Below, piece after piece: positions 24,748-36,316 of a DNA stretch of 64,000 nt. How positions within the stretch are numbered: position 1 is the first letter of the stretch; each line of letters starts with the position of its first letter. The stretch is from Crossaster papposus (taxonomy: Eukaryota; Echinodermata; Asteroidea; Velatida; Solasteridae). Position numbers and translations under genes: made by a program. The DNA is taken from the NCBI GenBank assembly GCA_037893245.1, contig JBAIAA010000409.1, positions 2,533,001 through 2,597,000 on the forward strand. Direction: 5' to 3'. The notes below the pieces were generated by a model. It worked only from the letters and a program-made list of their open reading frames with translations, did no database searches and was not told the DNA's origin.

Positions 24748-24840
24748 CGTACAGTATGGAGAACGAAAAGTGGACATCTGCTTTTCTGCTATTTTGATAG
24801 CAGAAAAGCAGATGTCTATTTGTTGTCCTCCATAGGTACA
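24748..24840. repeat. Hairpin with perfect 20-bp stem, unit A
   Basis: gacatctgcttttctgctat, loop tttg, then the exact reverse complement (24773-24816). Pairing resumes outward through atggag/ctccat and gtac, giving about 90 nt in total, the size and shape of a microRNA precursor. Also at 27103-27195 and 29475-29567 with an unchanged stem. It may equally be a small foldback MITE. Confidence 0.75.
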
Positions 24841-25280
24841 GGCGCTAGCTTTCGTATAGTGTAGCCCAAAAATATCGTATAGTTGAAAACATGACAACAA
24901 CAATTAGTACTGATTTGTTTATTATAATTGATTATAAAACAGCTGTAGTACTCTGTTAGATCCGGATAAAAATGTAACATTTACTTAATTCTGCATACTC
25001 TTAAGTGTAGTCGTAAAAATGCAAGGAAAACGCATTCATAATACAGGGTGAGTGACTGGGATATTAACAAATATTGAACAATTATGTGGATTGTACACAT
25101 TATTAGTAATGTTATATGGAATATAGTGGGCCCAACGAAGGTCCACAAAGTCCATAGAAGGTTTCAGGTTTGTGTACAGGGTAGACATCTTTTGTTATCA
25201 AGTCTACACAAGGATAGCAAGGTTCCTACACATAAATGATGTGAAGCAAGACATGAGACGGAGAGAACCCCCTCATTTGA

Positions 25281-25604
25281 GCTGAGACTAAAATACCTAA
25301 AGAGATAGGAAGCAAGCACTTCAGACGGCTCTGTCTGTGCACAGCGTCCTATGCGGTATTGTTATGCTAATTACGCGATCCACTCGATGGCGAGCAAGTC
25401 GCTTCTGTTTCGTCGGCCCAAATTAGGATTTGAGCGTTTGTGCGCATGTTCAGAGTACTTTATGGCGACCTTTTACTGCCCCAGACTATTCAGAAATTTG
25501 ACAGCTAACTGTAAACAACGTGATTAAAAAACTCTTCGTATTAAAAAGCGACATGGCACTAGCAGATCTAAATGACTTTGTAAATTGGGCATAAATAGAT
25601 GTAT
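25281..25604 (+). mobile_element. 5' end of zinc-finger DNA transposon, unit A
   Basis: From ctgagactaaaatacc this matches the left end of the element at 33597-35373, including the ATG at 25553 (MALADLNDFVNWA). It stops at the unit border. The same fragment lies in unit B (27637-27957, ATG 27908). Confidence 0.75.
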
Positions 25605-27957
25605 TTAACTGTTTATTTAACTGTTAACATCCCAAGTGTGTTTAGGACCCTAACAGGCACCCTACGAGGTTGGTGTGGGATGGTTCTGAGGGGGGGGGGG
25701 GGGGGGGGGGGGGGGGGTGCACAGGGGTGCACGGGGTCCCCCTCTATTTCTGTTGGTACATAGCGTTATGGGGACAACCCATAGGGTTTGTGTGTAAACT
25801 GAAATCTCTCTAATCTCAAACTCAGAACACTCTAAAATTCTAAAATTTTCAGGATCACCCTAATTTGTCCTCTAATTTTTTGTCATTATACCCTAACCTG
25901 ATTTTATCTTGTTCAACCTTTACTGAACACCGAACGCGCTATGGGGACTCGAAAATGTCCCCACTAATCGGTCTGTCTTTTCCAAACAAAAGAGCCTGTC
26001 CCCCTAACGCGGTGAGTGCCTACCCGTATACACACCTATACTGTCACTGTGTGTACATCCTTTGTATTCGTAAAGTTAAAAACTATGGATCAATTTTCAT
26101 CAAATATCATTTCTCTCACCATGAAGTTGTTTTCAATCTACATTTGTAACTGTTATACCCTAGGTTAATCCTCTTCAATGTTTCTATATGTAACCATATA
26201 ACCCGTTTTACCTCTAGCGTTCTGTATTCAAGAAGGGAAACCGTATGTGGACTTAGCCAAGTCCATAGAAGGTTTCAGGTTTGTGTAAAGGGCGGATATC
26301 TTTTGTTACCAAGTCTACACAAGGATAGCAAGGTTCGTACACATAAATTGTGTGAAGCAAGACATGAGACGGAGAGAACCCCCTCCTTTGAGGTGGTCAT
26401 TGTGCTAGCAGAATGTTTTTTTTTTTTCAGGAATAATATTTAGGTTTTAAGAGGGGAGGCGGTGCGTTAAGTAACAACAGTTACGTAAAGTCCCGCTATG
26501 CTATATTGAGTTATGATTGAAACTATAGTCGATTTGACAGTGGGGAATGTTTTTTGTAATTATTACGATTCCCAGTCACATGGGAAGACCATTCATTCTT
26601 AGGCATGGATGCATAGGATATGCCATTATTGAGTTATTGTTTATTAATCAATGACTCGATTACTATATCTTCCAGCGTTAAACGGTACTCGTGGCTGCGC
26701 AAATTTCTAGATAACAGTAAATTGTGTGGTGGTTCTGGTAGTCACGCACCTCACACATGTACCTACTCACTGACAATGAAAACCTATGTATTGTGTATGA
26801 AATTATACTGCGCGGGCGGTGTCATGACGATAGAGGCGACGCCCTCTCGGCAATACTTTATTTGCGCACATATATGCCTAACGAAGCAGTCACGCTTTTT
26901 AGTATACCTAAATCACGATTTGACAAAAATGTTCGGGAGGAACACCTTTTATTTGTGTTGGACAACCAAAGAATGTTCCATAGTGATGCTGGCTTGCTGC
27001 TTGCAAAATGTTCATTGCAATTTGCGAGGTAAGTGCATAGTTGGAACTCTGTCTTAAATACTGTAAACATGGCTGACACGCGAGTTTAATTAAACGCATA
27101 GACGTACAGTATGGAGAACGAAAAGTGGACATCTGCTTTTCTGCTATTTTGATAGCAGAAAAGCAGATGTCTATTTGTTGTCCTCCATAGGTACAGGCGC
27201 TAGCTTTCGTATAGTGTAGCCCAAAAATATCGTATAGTTGAAAACATGACAACAACAATTAGTACTGATTTGTTTATTATAATTGATTATAAAACAGCTG
27301 TAGTACTCTGTTAGATCCGGATAAAAATGTAACATTTACTTAATTCTGCATACTCTTAAGTGTAGTCGTAAAAATGCAAGGAAAACGCATTCATAATACA
27401 GGGTGAGTGACTGGGATATTAACAAATATTGAACAATTATGTGGATTGTACACATTATTAGTAATGTTATATGGAATATAGTGGGCCCAACGAAGGTCCA
27501 CAAAGTCCATATAAGGTTTCAGGTTTGTGTACAGGGTAGACATCTTTTGTTATCAAGTCTACACAAGGATAGCAAGGTTCCTACACATAAATGATGTGAA
27601 GCAAGACATGAGACGGAGAGAACCCCCTCATTTGAGCTGAGACTAAAATACCTAAAGAGATAGGAAGCAAGCACTTCAGACGGCTCTGTCTGTGCACAGC
27701 GTCCTATGCGGTATTGTTATGCTAATTACGCGATCCACTCGATGGCGAGCAAGTCGCTTCTGTTTCGTCGGCCCAAATTAGGATTTGAGCGTTTGTGCGC
27801 ATGTTCAGAGTACTTTATGGCGACCTTTTACTGACCCAGACTATTCAGAAATTTGACAGCTAACTGTAAACAACGTGATTAAAAAACTCTTCGTATTAAA
27901 AAGCGACATGGCACTAGCAGATCTAAATGACTTTGTAAATTGGGCATAAATAGATTT
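25605..27957. repeat. Tandem unit B
   Basis: Same contents as unit A shifted by 2355 bp. The poly-G run is 25691-25717, shorter than the compound run of unit A. The junctions A/B and B/C both show the doubled 12-mer tttatttaactg, which marks the unit border. Confidence 0.85.
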
Positions 27958-28044
27958 ATTTAACTGTTTATTTAACTGTTAACATCCCAAGTGTGTTTAG
28001 GACCCTAACAGGCACCCTACGAGGTTGGTGTGGGATGGTTCTGA

Positions 28045-28089
<45 letters not shown>

Positions 28090-29730
28090 GCACAGGGGTG
28101 CACGGGGTCCCCCTCTATTTCTGTTGGTACATAGCGTTATGGGGACAACCCATAGGGTTTGTGTGTATACTGAAATCTCTCTAATCTCAAACTCAGAACA
28201 CTCTAAAATTCTAAAATTTTCAGGATCACCCTAATTTGTCCTCTAATTTTTTGTCATTATACCCTAACCTGATTTTATCTTTTTCAACCTTTACTGAACA
28301 CCCAACGCGCTATGGGGACTCGAAAATGTCCCCACTAATCGGTCTGTCTTTTCCAAACAAAAGAGCCTGTCCCCCTAACGCGGTGAGTGCCTACCCGTAT
28401 GTACACACCTATACTGTCACTGTGTGTACATCCTTTGTATTCGTAAAGTTAAAAAATATGGATCAATTTTCATCAAATATCATTTCTCACACCATGAAGT
28501 TGTTTTCAATCCACATTTGTAACTGTTATACCCTAGGATAATCCTCTTCAATGTTTCTATATGTAACCATATAACCCGTTTTACCTCTAGCGTTCTGTAT
28601 TCAAGAAGGGAAACCGTATGTGGACTTAGCCAAGTCCATAGAAGGTTTCAGGTTTGTGTAAAGGGCGGATATCTTTTGTTACCAAGTCTACACAAGGATA
28701 GCAAGGTTCGTACACATAAATTGTGTGAAGCAAGACATGAGACGGAGAGAACCCCCTCCTTTGAGGTGGTCATTGTGCTAGCAGAATGGGGTTTTTTTTC
28801 AGGAATAATATTTAGGTTTTAAGAGGGGAGGCGGTGCGTTAAGTAACAACAGTTACGTAAAGTCGCGCTATGCTAAATTGAGTTATGATTGAAACATTAG
28901 ACGATTTGACAGTGGAGAATGTTTTTTGTAATTATTACGATTCCCAGTCACATGGGAAGACCATTCATTCTTAGGCATGGATGCATAGGTATGCCATTAT
29001 TGAGTTATTGTTTATTAATCAATGACTCGATTACTATATCTTCCAGCGTTAAACGGTACTCGTGGCTGCGCAAATTTCTAGATAACAGTAAATTGTGTGG
29101 TGGTTCTGGTAGTCACGCACCTCACACATGTACCTACTCACTGACAATGAAAACCTATGTATTGTGTATGAAATTATACTGCGCGGGCGGTGTCATGACG
29201 ATCGAGGCGACGCCCTCTCGGCAATACTATTATTTGCGCACATATATGCCTAACGAAGCAGTCACGCTTTTTAGTATACCTAAATCACGATTTGACAAAA
29301 ATGTTCGGGAGGAACACCTTTTATTTGTGTTGGACAACCAAAACATGTTCCATAGTGATGCTGGCTTGCTGCTTGCAAAATGTTCATTGCAATTTGCGAG
29401 GTAAGTGCATAGTTGGAACTCTGTCTTAAATACTGTAAACATGGCTGACACGCGAGTTTAATTAAACGCATAGACGTACAGTATGGAGAACGAAAAGTGG
29501 ACATCTGCTTTTCTGCTATTTTGATAGCAGAAAAGCAGATGTCTATTTGTTGTCCTCCATAGGTACAGGCGCTAGCTTTCGTATAGTGTAGCCCAAAAAT
29601 GTCGTATAGTTGCAAACATGACAACAACAATTAGTACTGATTTGTTTATTATAATTGATTCTAAAACAGCTGTAGTACTCTGTTAGATCCAAATAAAAAT
29701 GTAACATTTGCTTAATTCTGCATACTCTTA
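27958..29730. repeat. Tandem unit C, 3' truncated
   Basis: Matches A and B up to ..ctgcatactcttaa, then passes into unrelated DNA (tagacagggccc). It lacks D2 and the transposon end. Unit C differs more from A and B than they do from each other (for example near 28890 and 29225). In C alone the exon-like segment is one open frame from 28919 to 29404. Confidence 0.85.
29042..29401 (+). CDS. Exon-like ORF in tandem unit C
   Basis: A weak acceptor (tatcttccag, 29046) and a consensus donor (gcgag then gtaagt, 29401) bound a continuous frame reading SVKRYSWLRKFLDNSKLCGG ... YMPNEAVTLFSIPKSRF ... NQNMFHSDAGLLLAKCSLQF. I do not recognise a domain. In units A and B the same interval is split across two frames by a one-base difference near 24500 and 26855. 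The + strand donor is kept in all three units. It may be a decayed exon of a transposon or host gene, or chance. There is no partner exon in view and I infer no function. Confidence 0.25.
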
Positions 29731-30775
29731 ATAGACAGGGCCCAGACCAGAAAAAACCTAAGGGTTTTTCCTGTCAAGGTTTTCTCAACGGTTTCATCAT
29801 CCTTAACCTCAACCATTTGATATTAGCTTGGGGGCCACCCTGATTTTTGCCCCTAATTCAAAATGGCCGCCAAAATCCAAAATGGCCGCTAAAATTACAT
29901 AAATTACATATATACTACTAAATACGTTTAATATCAACGGTTTTTTTTAGTGATTCTCTCATCTTGAATGTACACCCATTGAATTTAGCTCCAGAGCCAC
30001 CCAGAATTTGGCCTCAAATTCAAGATGGCCTCCAAAATCTAAAATGGCTGCCAAAATTACATAAAATACATATATACTGCTAATTACGTTTAATATCAAC
30101 GTTTTTTGTGTGATTCTGTCATCTTGAATGTACACCCATTGAATTGAGCTCCAGAGCCACCCAGAATTCGGCCTCAAATCCAAGATGGCCGCCAAAATCT
30201 AAAATGGCTGCCAAAATTACATAAAATATACTGCTAATTACGTTTAATATCAACGTTTTTTGTGTGATTCTGTCATCTTGAATGTACACCCATTGAATTT
30301 AGCTCCAGAGCCACCCAGAATTTGGCCTCAAATCCAAGATGGTCGCCAAAATCTAAAATGGCTGTCAAAATTACCCTAATCAGGTTTATACTGCTTCTTG
30401 TTTTTTTCTGTCAGAGTTGTTTTCAGTGATTCCGTCATTATAAGCCCAAGGCCTTTAGGATTAGTCTGGGAAATACTCAGGATTTATCGTATAATCCAAG
30501 ATGGCTGTCAAAATGGCTGTCAAAATGGCTGCTAAAATGGCCATCAAAAGCATCTTACTTAAATTTAAAGTACATCTTCATTTTGTCCTGTTAAAGCTCA
30601 CTAAAGTTGGTTTCATTGTGGCGTCCTGAACCTAAGCCTTTTGAAATTAACTTGTGGCTACCCACGATTTGTCCGCCCAAATCCAAAATGGCTACCAAAA
30701 TGACCTTAATCAGATTTAAACGGTCTCTTATTCATCCCCCATAATTTAGTAAAAGACCTGGCTCACCCATGTATG
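29731..30775. repeat. Tandem repeats of about 155-160 bp with GGCNGCCATTTTG
   Basis: Three good units (gaatt(t/g)agctccagagccaccc at 29981, 30141 and 30295) and degenerate ones on both sides. Each contains a ccaagatgg(c/t)(c/t)gccaaaatctaaaatggctgcc pattern. The last part (30510-30780) is repeated at 32405-32680. Confidence 0.8.
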
Positions 30776-32404
30776 CACATTATTCAGGAGAGGATAACTC
30801 AACTGTTCTAGGCTGATATGACCCCAAGGAACAACTTGGGATGTGTGCCAAAATCTCTATCCGGGGCGAACAGCCCGGAAATTACCACGCCCTTTTTTAA
30901 ATGACCATGGAACTCCATTAACTGTCTTAGACACATAATTACGTTCTGTATAACATTAATATATAACAACAAAGATTGTTTATCTAAGCCAAAAATTGTT
31001 TATCTTAGCCAAAGTCGGATCGCTCAGTATGACTTAAGACGCGCATAGACCACAAACACCATGCACTTATTCTCTGTGACTGTGACCAAATTAACAAACT
31101 AAGAGGACATGAAGTTGATTTGTGATCCAAATATTAATGCACAGTTAACAGCAAATGATACGTTTGTTTCCAGTTGTATCTGTCCACCTGTCTCGCTAGT
31201 TTCGTACGGACCAGTTGGCCAGTTGCTCTTGTTATTTTGACGAACCAATAAATGAGCTTTATATTAACAAACGCGGTGACTGTGAATGTAAAGCAGCCGT
31301 GCATAACGCTTTGTATAAAATTCGATAAATTTAATTATTTAGGTGGCCTGTCTGTCTTATTTCACTCCTTTCCCTCCTTTCCCTGTTCAAGTTGAGTATT
31401 TAACAAACCTTTGTGAAAATGAACTGGGGTAGAGCCTGAAAGTTGACTGGTGGCGTGCTTCCAGACCCCTCAAATAAAATATTGATTTTAACATTATTTT
31501 TGGTACAATGATTTCCTAATAAAATCACCCCTGGAAAATTGCTGCTAGCACTATCATCATGTCACCGAATCCCTCGAATGAGTCTCAAGGACAGGTTTTT
31601 AGGTATTTGCTCTATCACTCAGGTTGACACCTTATAATGTACAGTTGTTATTTGGGTGAAAGGGTTGACTGCTTCCCTTAATTGCTCTAGTGTGTGACAC
31701 TGTTAAAAGGTGTATTTAATCAAAAGTAATTCTGGCGACTGTGGTTGGGCCAAATATGGAAACTAAACAATTGCGCGACGCGGAAGAAAAATATCGCGCC
31801 AAAACTTTACCTATCAATTTCGAAAATCTAAAATACATGTAGATTCGAAGCACTCGTACGAAGAGGAAAATTTATTAAATAATTTTGTGGCGATCATTGG
31901 ATAAAAACTTATCCCGTCTTTTGGGACACAATATTCCTTTCTCATAATCTTGAAGGACTTATTTTCATTTACAAACGAATCTAAAATGACCGTTGATTGT
32001 TGAAAGAGTGCAAGCGCGGATCCACGAATTTATTAGACGGGGGGCACACCCAAAACTGCAATACGAGCGCGAAGCACGCGTGTTACAGTAAACAAGCAAA
32101 CAGTTTTGTCCCCATTTCTTGTATTATTTGAAAGTAAAGAATGATTGTAGGCATCCAGCAAAATGATTGCGCTAGATATCATGTATTTGTTCCGACAAAA
32201 TACATTTCATAATTCCGGACGGCGATCGCGAAGAAAAAACCCAGAACATTATAAATAAGAGCCACTGCCGACGCCAGTTGAAAAATAAATTACAACCACC
32301 CCCCCCCCACCCCAAAAAAAAAATTCACCCATTTATAATAATTCAAGCAATTACCGATGGTGTATACTACCTTTAAATTATTATTAATAGAGGTATAAAC
32401 GAAC
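30776..32404. other. Spacer between duplicated 270-bp segments
   Basis: No gene seen. 32130-32390 shares an ordered series of segments (catccagcaaaatgattgcgc, ggacggcgatcgcgaa, accatggtgtata-like end) with 48345-48660 and is a relative of that MITE family, whose left end here may be near 31702. A poly-C/poly-A stretch is at 32298-32325. Confidence 0.5.
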
Positions 32405-32680
32405 GCGAATGGCTGCCAAAATGGCTGCCAAAATGGCCATCAAAAGCATCTTACTTAAATTTAAAGTACATCTTCATTTTGTCCTGTTAAAGCTCACTAA
32501 AGTTGGTTTCATTGTGGCGTTCTGAACCTAAGCCTTTTGAAATTAACTTGTGGCTACCCGAGATTTGTCCGCCCAAATCCAAAATGGCTACCAAAATTAC
32601 CTTAATCAGATTTAAACGGTCTCTTATTTATCCCCCATAATTTAGTAAAGGACCTGGCTCAGACATGTATGCACAAGTTT
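32405..32680. repeat. Second copy of the 30510-30780 segment
   Basis: Near-identical direct repeat (ggccatcaaaagcatcttac... cctggctcagacatgtatgcaca). The two copies are about 1.9 kb apart and flank unrelated DNA. Confidence 0.8.
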
Positions 32681-33234
32681 GGAAAGTTTAATTAATAAAT
32701 ATATATGGAAATTCCCGGTGTATGTATTTGGTAATAATGTAATTTGGGCAGCCATTTTAGATTTTGGCGGCCATCTTGGATTTGAGGCACTATTTACTTA
32801 ACTGACTAAAGCGAGCGCGCGAAGCCAATTACGACATGGGATCAACAATAATCTAAGTTGATTTATGGCCACTTTCCCCTTAAATTACCTAATACCTGTA
32901 CATACTACCCATTTTCGGGAGTTTCTTTTTTGTGTAATGAAATAGACTTTAAGCAGACCAAGGCAACACCCCCCCCCCTAACTGCCGCTGATATTTGTAT
33001 GTGACTCTTGAACGGATATTTTAGAATCCAGTCACACGTGTTCTTCCAACCCATGCACATGATCTACCCCAAGGAAGAAGGCTGAAAATCAATATTTATC
33101 AAACTGACTCCAGCGAAAATCCATGGCCGTGTTTGAGCGGTCTGTTCTTGACACGCGAACTCGGTTCTCGCGCTCAACGGCGGGAACGCGATCCGTGAAC
33201 ATCAATACAAAAAGGCACATGCACTTACACAACA
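32681..33234. other. Intergenic with inverted R2 repeat
   Basis: 32795-32905 is the inverted relative of 55710-55850 (gactaaagcga(g/a)cgcg..aagccaattacgac). A short poly-C run sits near 32970. No gene. Confidence 0.5.
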
Positions 33235-33596
33235 ACCTTACTATCACTGTGTGGACATCCTTTTTAGTCGTACAGTTAAGATCCATCGATCAAATTTCAC
33301 CAAACACTAATATTTCTCACACCATGAAGTTGTTTTCAATCCAAATTTGTGACTATTATACACTAGGATAATCCTCTTCAATTTTGCTATATCCCCCTGT
33401 AACCTGTTTTACCTCTAACGTTCTTTATCCAAGAGGAGAACACTTAGGCTATGTGGACCTGGCAAAGTCCATAGAAGGTTTCAGGTTTGTGTACAGGGTA
33501 GACATCTTTTGTTACCAAGTCTACACAAGGATAGCAAGGTTCCTACACATAAATTATGTGAAGCAAGACATGAGACGGAGAGAACCCCCTCATTTG
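33235..33596. repeat. Dispersed repeat R1, single copy
   Basis: Matches the tandem units from the actatcactgtgtggacatcc segment through D1/D2 (aaggtttcaggtttgtgtacagggtagacatc) at visibly lower identity. Other diverged copies are at 46725-46900, 47030-47490 and 55890-56064. Confidence 0.7.
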
Positions 33597-33869
33597 AGCT
33601 GAGACTAAAATACCTAAAAAGATAGGAAGCAAGCACTTCAGACGGCTCTGTCTGTGCACAGCGTCCTATGCGGTATTGTTATGCTAGTTACGCGATCCAC
33701 TTGATGGCGAGCAAGTCACTTCTGTTTCGTCGGCCCAAATTAGGAGTTGAGCGTTTGTGCGCATGTCCAGAGTACTTTATGGCGACCTTTTACTGACCCA
33801 GACTATTCAGAAATTTGACAGCTAACTGTAAACAACGTGATTAAAAAACTCTTCGTATTAAAAAGCGAC

Positions 33870-34155
33870 ATGGCACTAGCAGATCTAAATGACTTTGTAA
33901 ATTGGGCATAAATAGATTTAAATAATGTTCTAGGTAAAGGAGAAGGCGACTGGACTGACACCGAAGCGGAGATTCTGGGATCAGAAAACGAGTGGCTAAG
34001 CAGCGAAAACGATGAGATTCTTGAAGTAAAACCAGATAATAACGGCAAAGAAAATCTTGACCCAAAACCGAAAGAAAAATCACGCAAACACTACCAATGT
34101 CCATTGTGTAACAAACAATATACATCAACATCGGGGTTTCGGGGTCATGTTGTGT
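33870..34155 (+). pseudogene. C2H2 zinc-finger first exon of the transposon
   Basis: Reads MALADLNDFVNWA, a TAA codon, then an acidic stretch (EGDWTDTEAEILGSENEW) and a Lys-rich linker leading to YQCPLCNKQYTSTSGFRGH, a C2H2 finger core with its first His. Sequence then turns into AT-rich DNA without a clear second His, so the finger is cut or spliced. The TAA at codon 14 is shared by this copy and the fragments at 25553 and 27908, so it predates them; either the ATG is not the true start or the family was already non-coding. DNA-binding N-termini like this are common in transposases. Confidence 0.5.
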
Positions 34156-35339
34156 TTGTGAAAATCATTAAAAATATAAATTTTAGCCCAAAATTAAGAC
34201 CGTCAAGATCAATCAATCTACATGTTTGTATTGGATGTGATAGATGTGTTTAGTACATACATGACCCTTTGGCAACCTCTAATATTATTACATGCTTTTG
34301 AGTCTGGCAACTCTTGTATTATGCCTTTTCACTACTTCGGCAGTCCATTTTTGTAAAATAAATCACAAAAACGCTTTTTTAAGCACCAAATTTGTACGAT
34401 AATCAAAAACATGGCTCATTATAAATTGCATTCAGTGCATAAGCTACTCTGACATCAATAAAATACATTCAATCCATTTTAAATAAGGTAATAATAAGAC
34501 CTAGGCAATACATGTAGTATGATAACCAGGTATTTGTATAACATCACGACCCTTTTTATACACATTGGAAACATGTTGGAAACCATTTTTGCCCCAAAAT
34601 ACACAATTTGTTGACCTAAATTATAGGAATATGGAATATAATATTCTATTTTCAATGCATTGAGTGCACACAGGAACATATTTAAAATGTATCTACCATG
34701 TTAATTTTTGATATTGTAATGATTATTGCAACTTTAATTGATGCAAACTAGTCACAGTTTTTACTTAAAATGTGAAATATAGATCATAAATGAACAGAAT
34801 CGTATTTTTTCCTGATTTCTAGACTTTTTGTGATGATTCCCTGAAAATCTGGTAATGTTTTAAAAACGTACATGACACGGTCCAAGGTTCAAATTTTATG
34901 AAACAGCTTCTACAAACAAATTATATATCACCAGTATTGCGTGAATTGAAGCACAAATGGGTCATTTTTAAGGGCAACATCGCCGAAAATATGGACTTCC
35001 GAATTCGTATACAAAGACACACGGAAGTAAAACGACGAAACATCGTTGCGGTATCGGTTTATTTTATCTTTTATACGTAACTTAATATAACCCAAAGCAC
35101 ATATTTATGTAAAGAAAAAATTATCGGATTGAAACTTACATGAATAAAATTATAACTTCGCTGACTATTTGTCGTGAAAAATGCGTCCAAATATCGCATG
35201 TTTTCGGAACTAGCATTTCTCGATTATAGTCGCCATGTTGGATGTCAAGACGCGAATAGCACCGCTGTCGTCGAAAGATGCACAGGCGCAACAGACTCTG
35301 TAGGATACGGTCGAATGCGTGACAATGGGAGTCGATCGT
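34156..35339. other. AT-rich interior of the transposon
   Basis: No ORF with recognisable content. The right end (35160-35300) contains ccatgttggatgtcaag, a NGCCATNTTG-type motif that may serve as promoter. Confidence 0.4.
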
Positions 35340-35373
35340 TGCTTCCTATCTCTTTAGGTATTTTAGTCTCAGA

Positions 35374-35490
35374 TTTTAGGTGGTCATTGTGCTAGCCGAA
35401 TGTGGTGTGTTTTTCATGAATAATTGCTAGGTTTTAGGGGGTGGAGGGGGGGGGGGGGGGTGCGTTAGGTAACAACATTGTAATGAGTGT
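35374..35490. repeat. R1 continuation with poly-G tract
   Basis: gtggtcattgtgctag..aataatt.ctaggtttta..gg..tgcgtta(g/a)gtaacaac matches 24040-24130 in unit A. Here the G run is 12-14 long; unit A has only short G runs in the corresponding segment. Confidence 0.65.
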
Positions 35491-36316
35491 GTATGACTTC
35501 ACAACTACTAAAATGCCTTAACTTCTGGCAGGAATAACCTAAGAATAAACACTAACAGTTTCACGAACACTGACGAGAAGTATTTAACGTTCGCACAGCG
35601 TGGCTGGTGGAAAAAACAATACGACTGACTAGCGTATCTAATTTTCATAGCCAGTTATTTACAAAGCACCTAATTTGCATAGGTCAAAGTTGAAATAGGC
35701 ACTACATTAGCCCCCTCCCAGATGGTGAATGGGGTAAATAAAAAGTTGATGAACCATCGATAATGAAATAAACGCGAGGTTTAGCCAATGTGGATGACTT
35801 CCACATAACGTTTCGAAAAACAGATGTGACGATGGAGTGTTGGTGTTACTGCAAGTGACGGCGAGGGTGTGGTTGCTTGGGCAGGCATGTTAGGAATTGC
35901 AGGTTGTGCAACAAACAAATCCGAGGTGGTAGTACCCTCAACAGGATTACCAACCATGTACGCCACCTTTAAGCGGCTTATGCTGACGTGCTCACGCCTG
36001 TTTCTGATTGACAACGTGAAATACAGACTGCGGCCAAGTACGCGGAAAGGTCCGTTGTATGGGGGCTGCAAGGGCTTCGGACGGCATCGCAGCGGACATA
36101 AACATGAATACATATCTGAAGGTCTTTAGGAAAGTCGAGAGCATTATGCGTGGAACGTGTCGATGCTGGTGAAAGTTGAGACATGTGATGTTTCAGGCGG
36201 TCCACGAATGAGCCAGAGTCCATTCGAGTGGTATCAGTGGATGGAGCAACGAACTGGCCTGGAAGACGCAAAGTAGTACCGTAGACTAGTTCTGCTGGAG
36301 AGCAACCCATGTCAGA

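Larger units (their letters stand above)
23207..25604. repeat. Tandem unit A of a triplicated 2.36-kb block
   Basis: Begins tttatttaactgttaacatccc and ends gcataaatagatg. Contents in order: poly-G tract (23290-23368), a GTCC-rich segment, an internal repeat D1 (about 23880-24050), an exon-like segment with acceptor near 24320 and donor near 24674, a long hairpin (24756-24833), a second internal repeat D2 (about 25140-25290), and the 5' end of the zinc-finger DNA transposon (from about 25281). Nearly identical to unit B (25605-27957) apart from homopolymer length and scattered single-base changes. Confidence 0.85.
33597..35373 (+). mobile_element. DNA transposon with zinc-finger exon
   Basis: Ends ctgagactaaaatacctaaa and its inverted copy (33597-33630 and 35340-35373; 34 bp with one or two mismatches). 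Flanks atttgag and attttag look like a 7-bp target duplication, and the tandem units keep the uninterrupted site (cctttgaggtggtcattg). R1 sequence continues on both sides, confirming insertion into R1. Contains one coding exon (33870-34150) and about 1 kb of AT-rich DNA without a transposase, so it is an internally deleted copy. The superfamily is not assigned; 7- to 8-bp duplications occur in hAT, P and Dada. Confidence 0.65.

Noticed and set aside
24503-24903. - strand ORFs across the hairpin in the tandem units
   Set aside because: They read through the hairpin stem and lack any recognisable content.
29731-30400. CRISPR-like array
   Set aside because: Units are about 155-160 bp, contiguous tandem copies with no unique spacers, in eukaryotic DNA.
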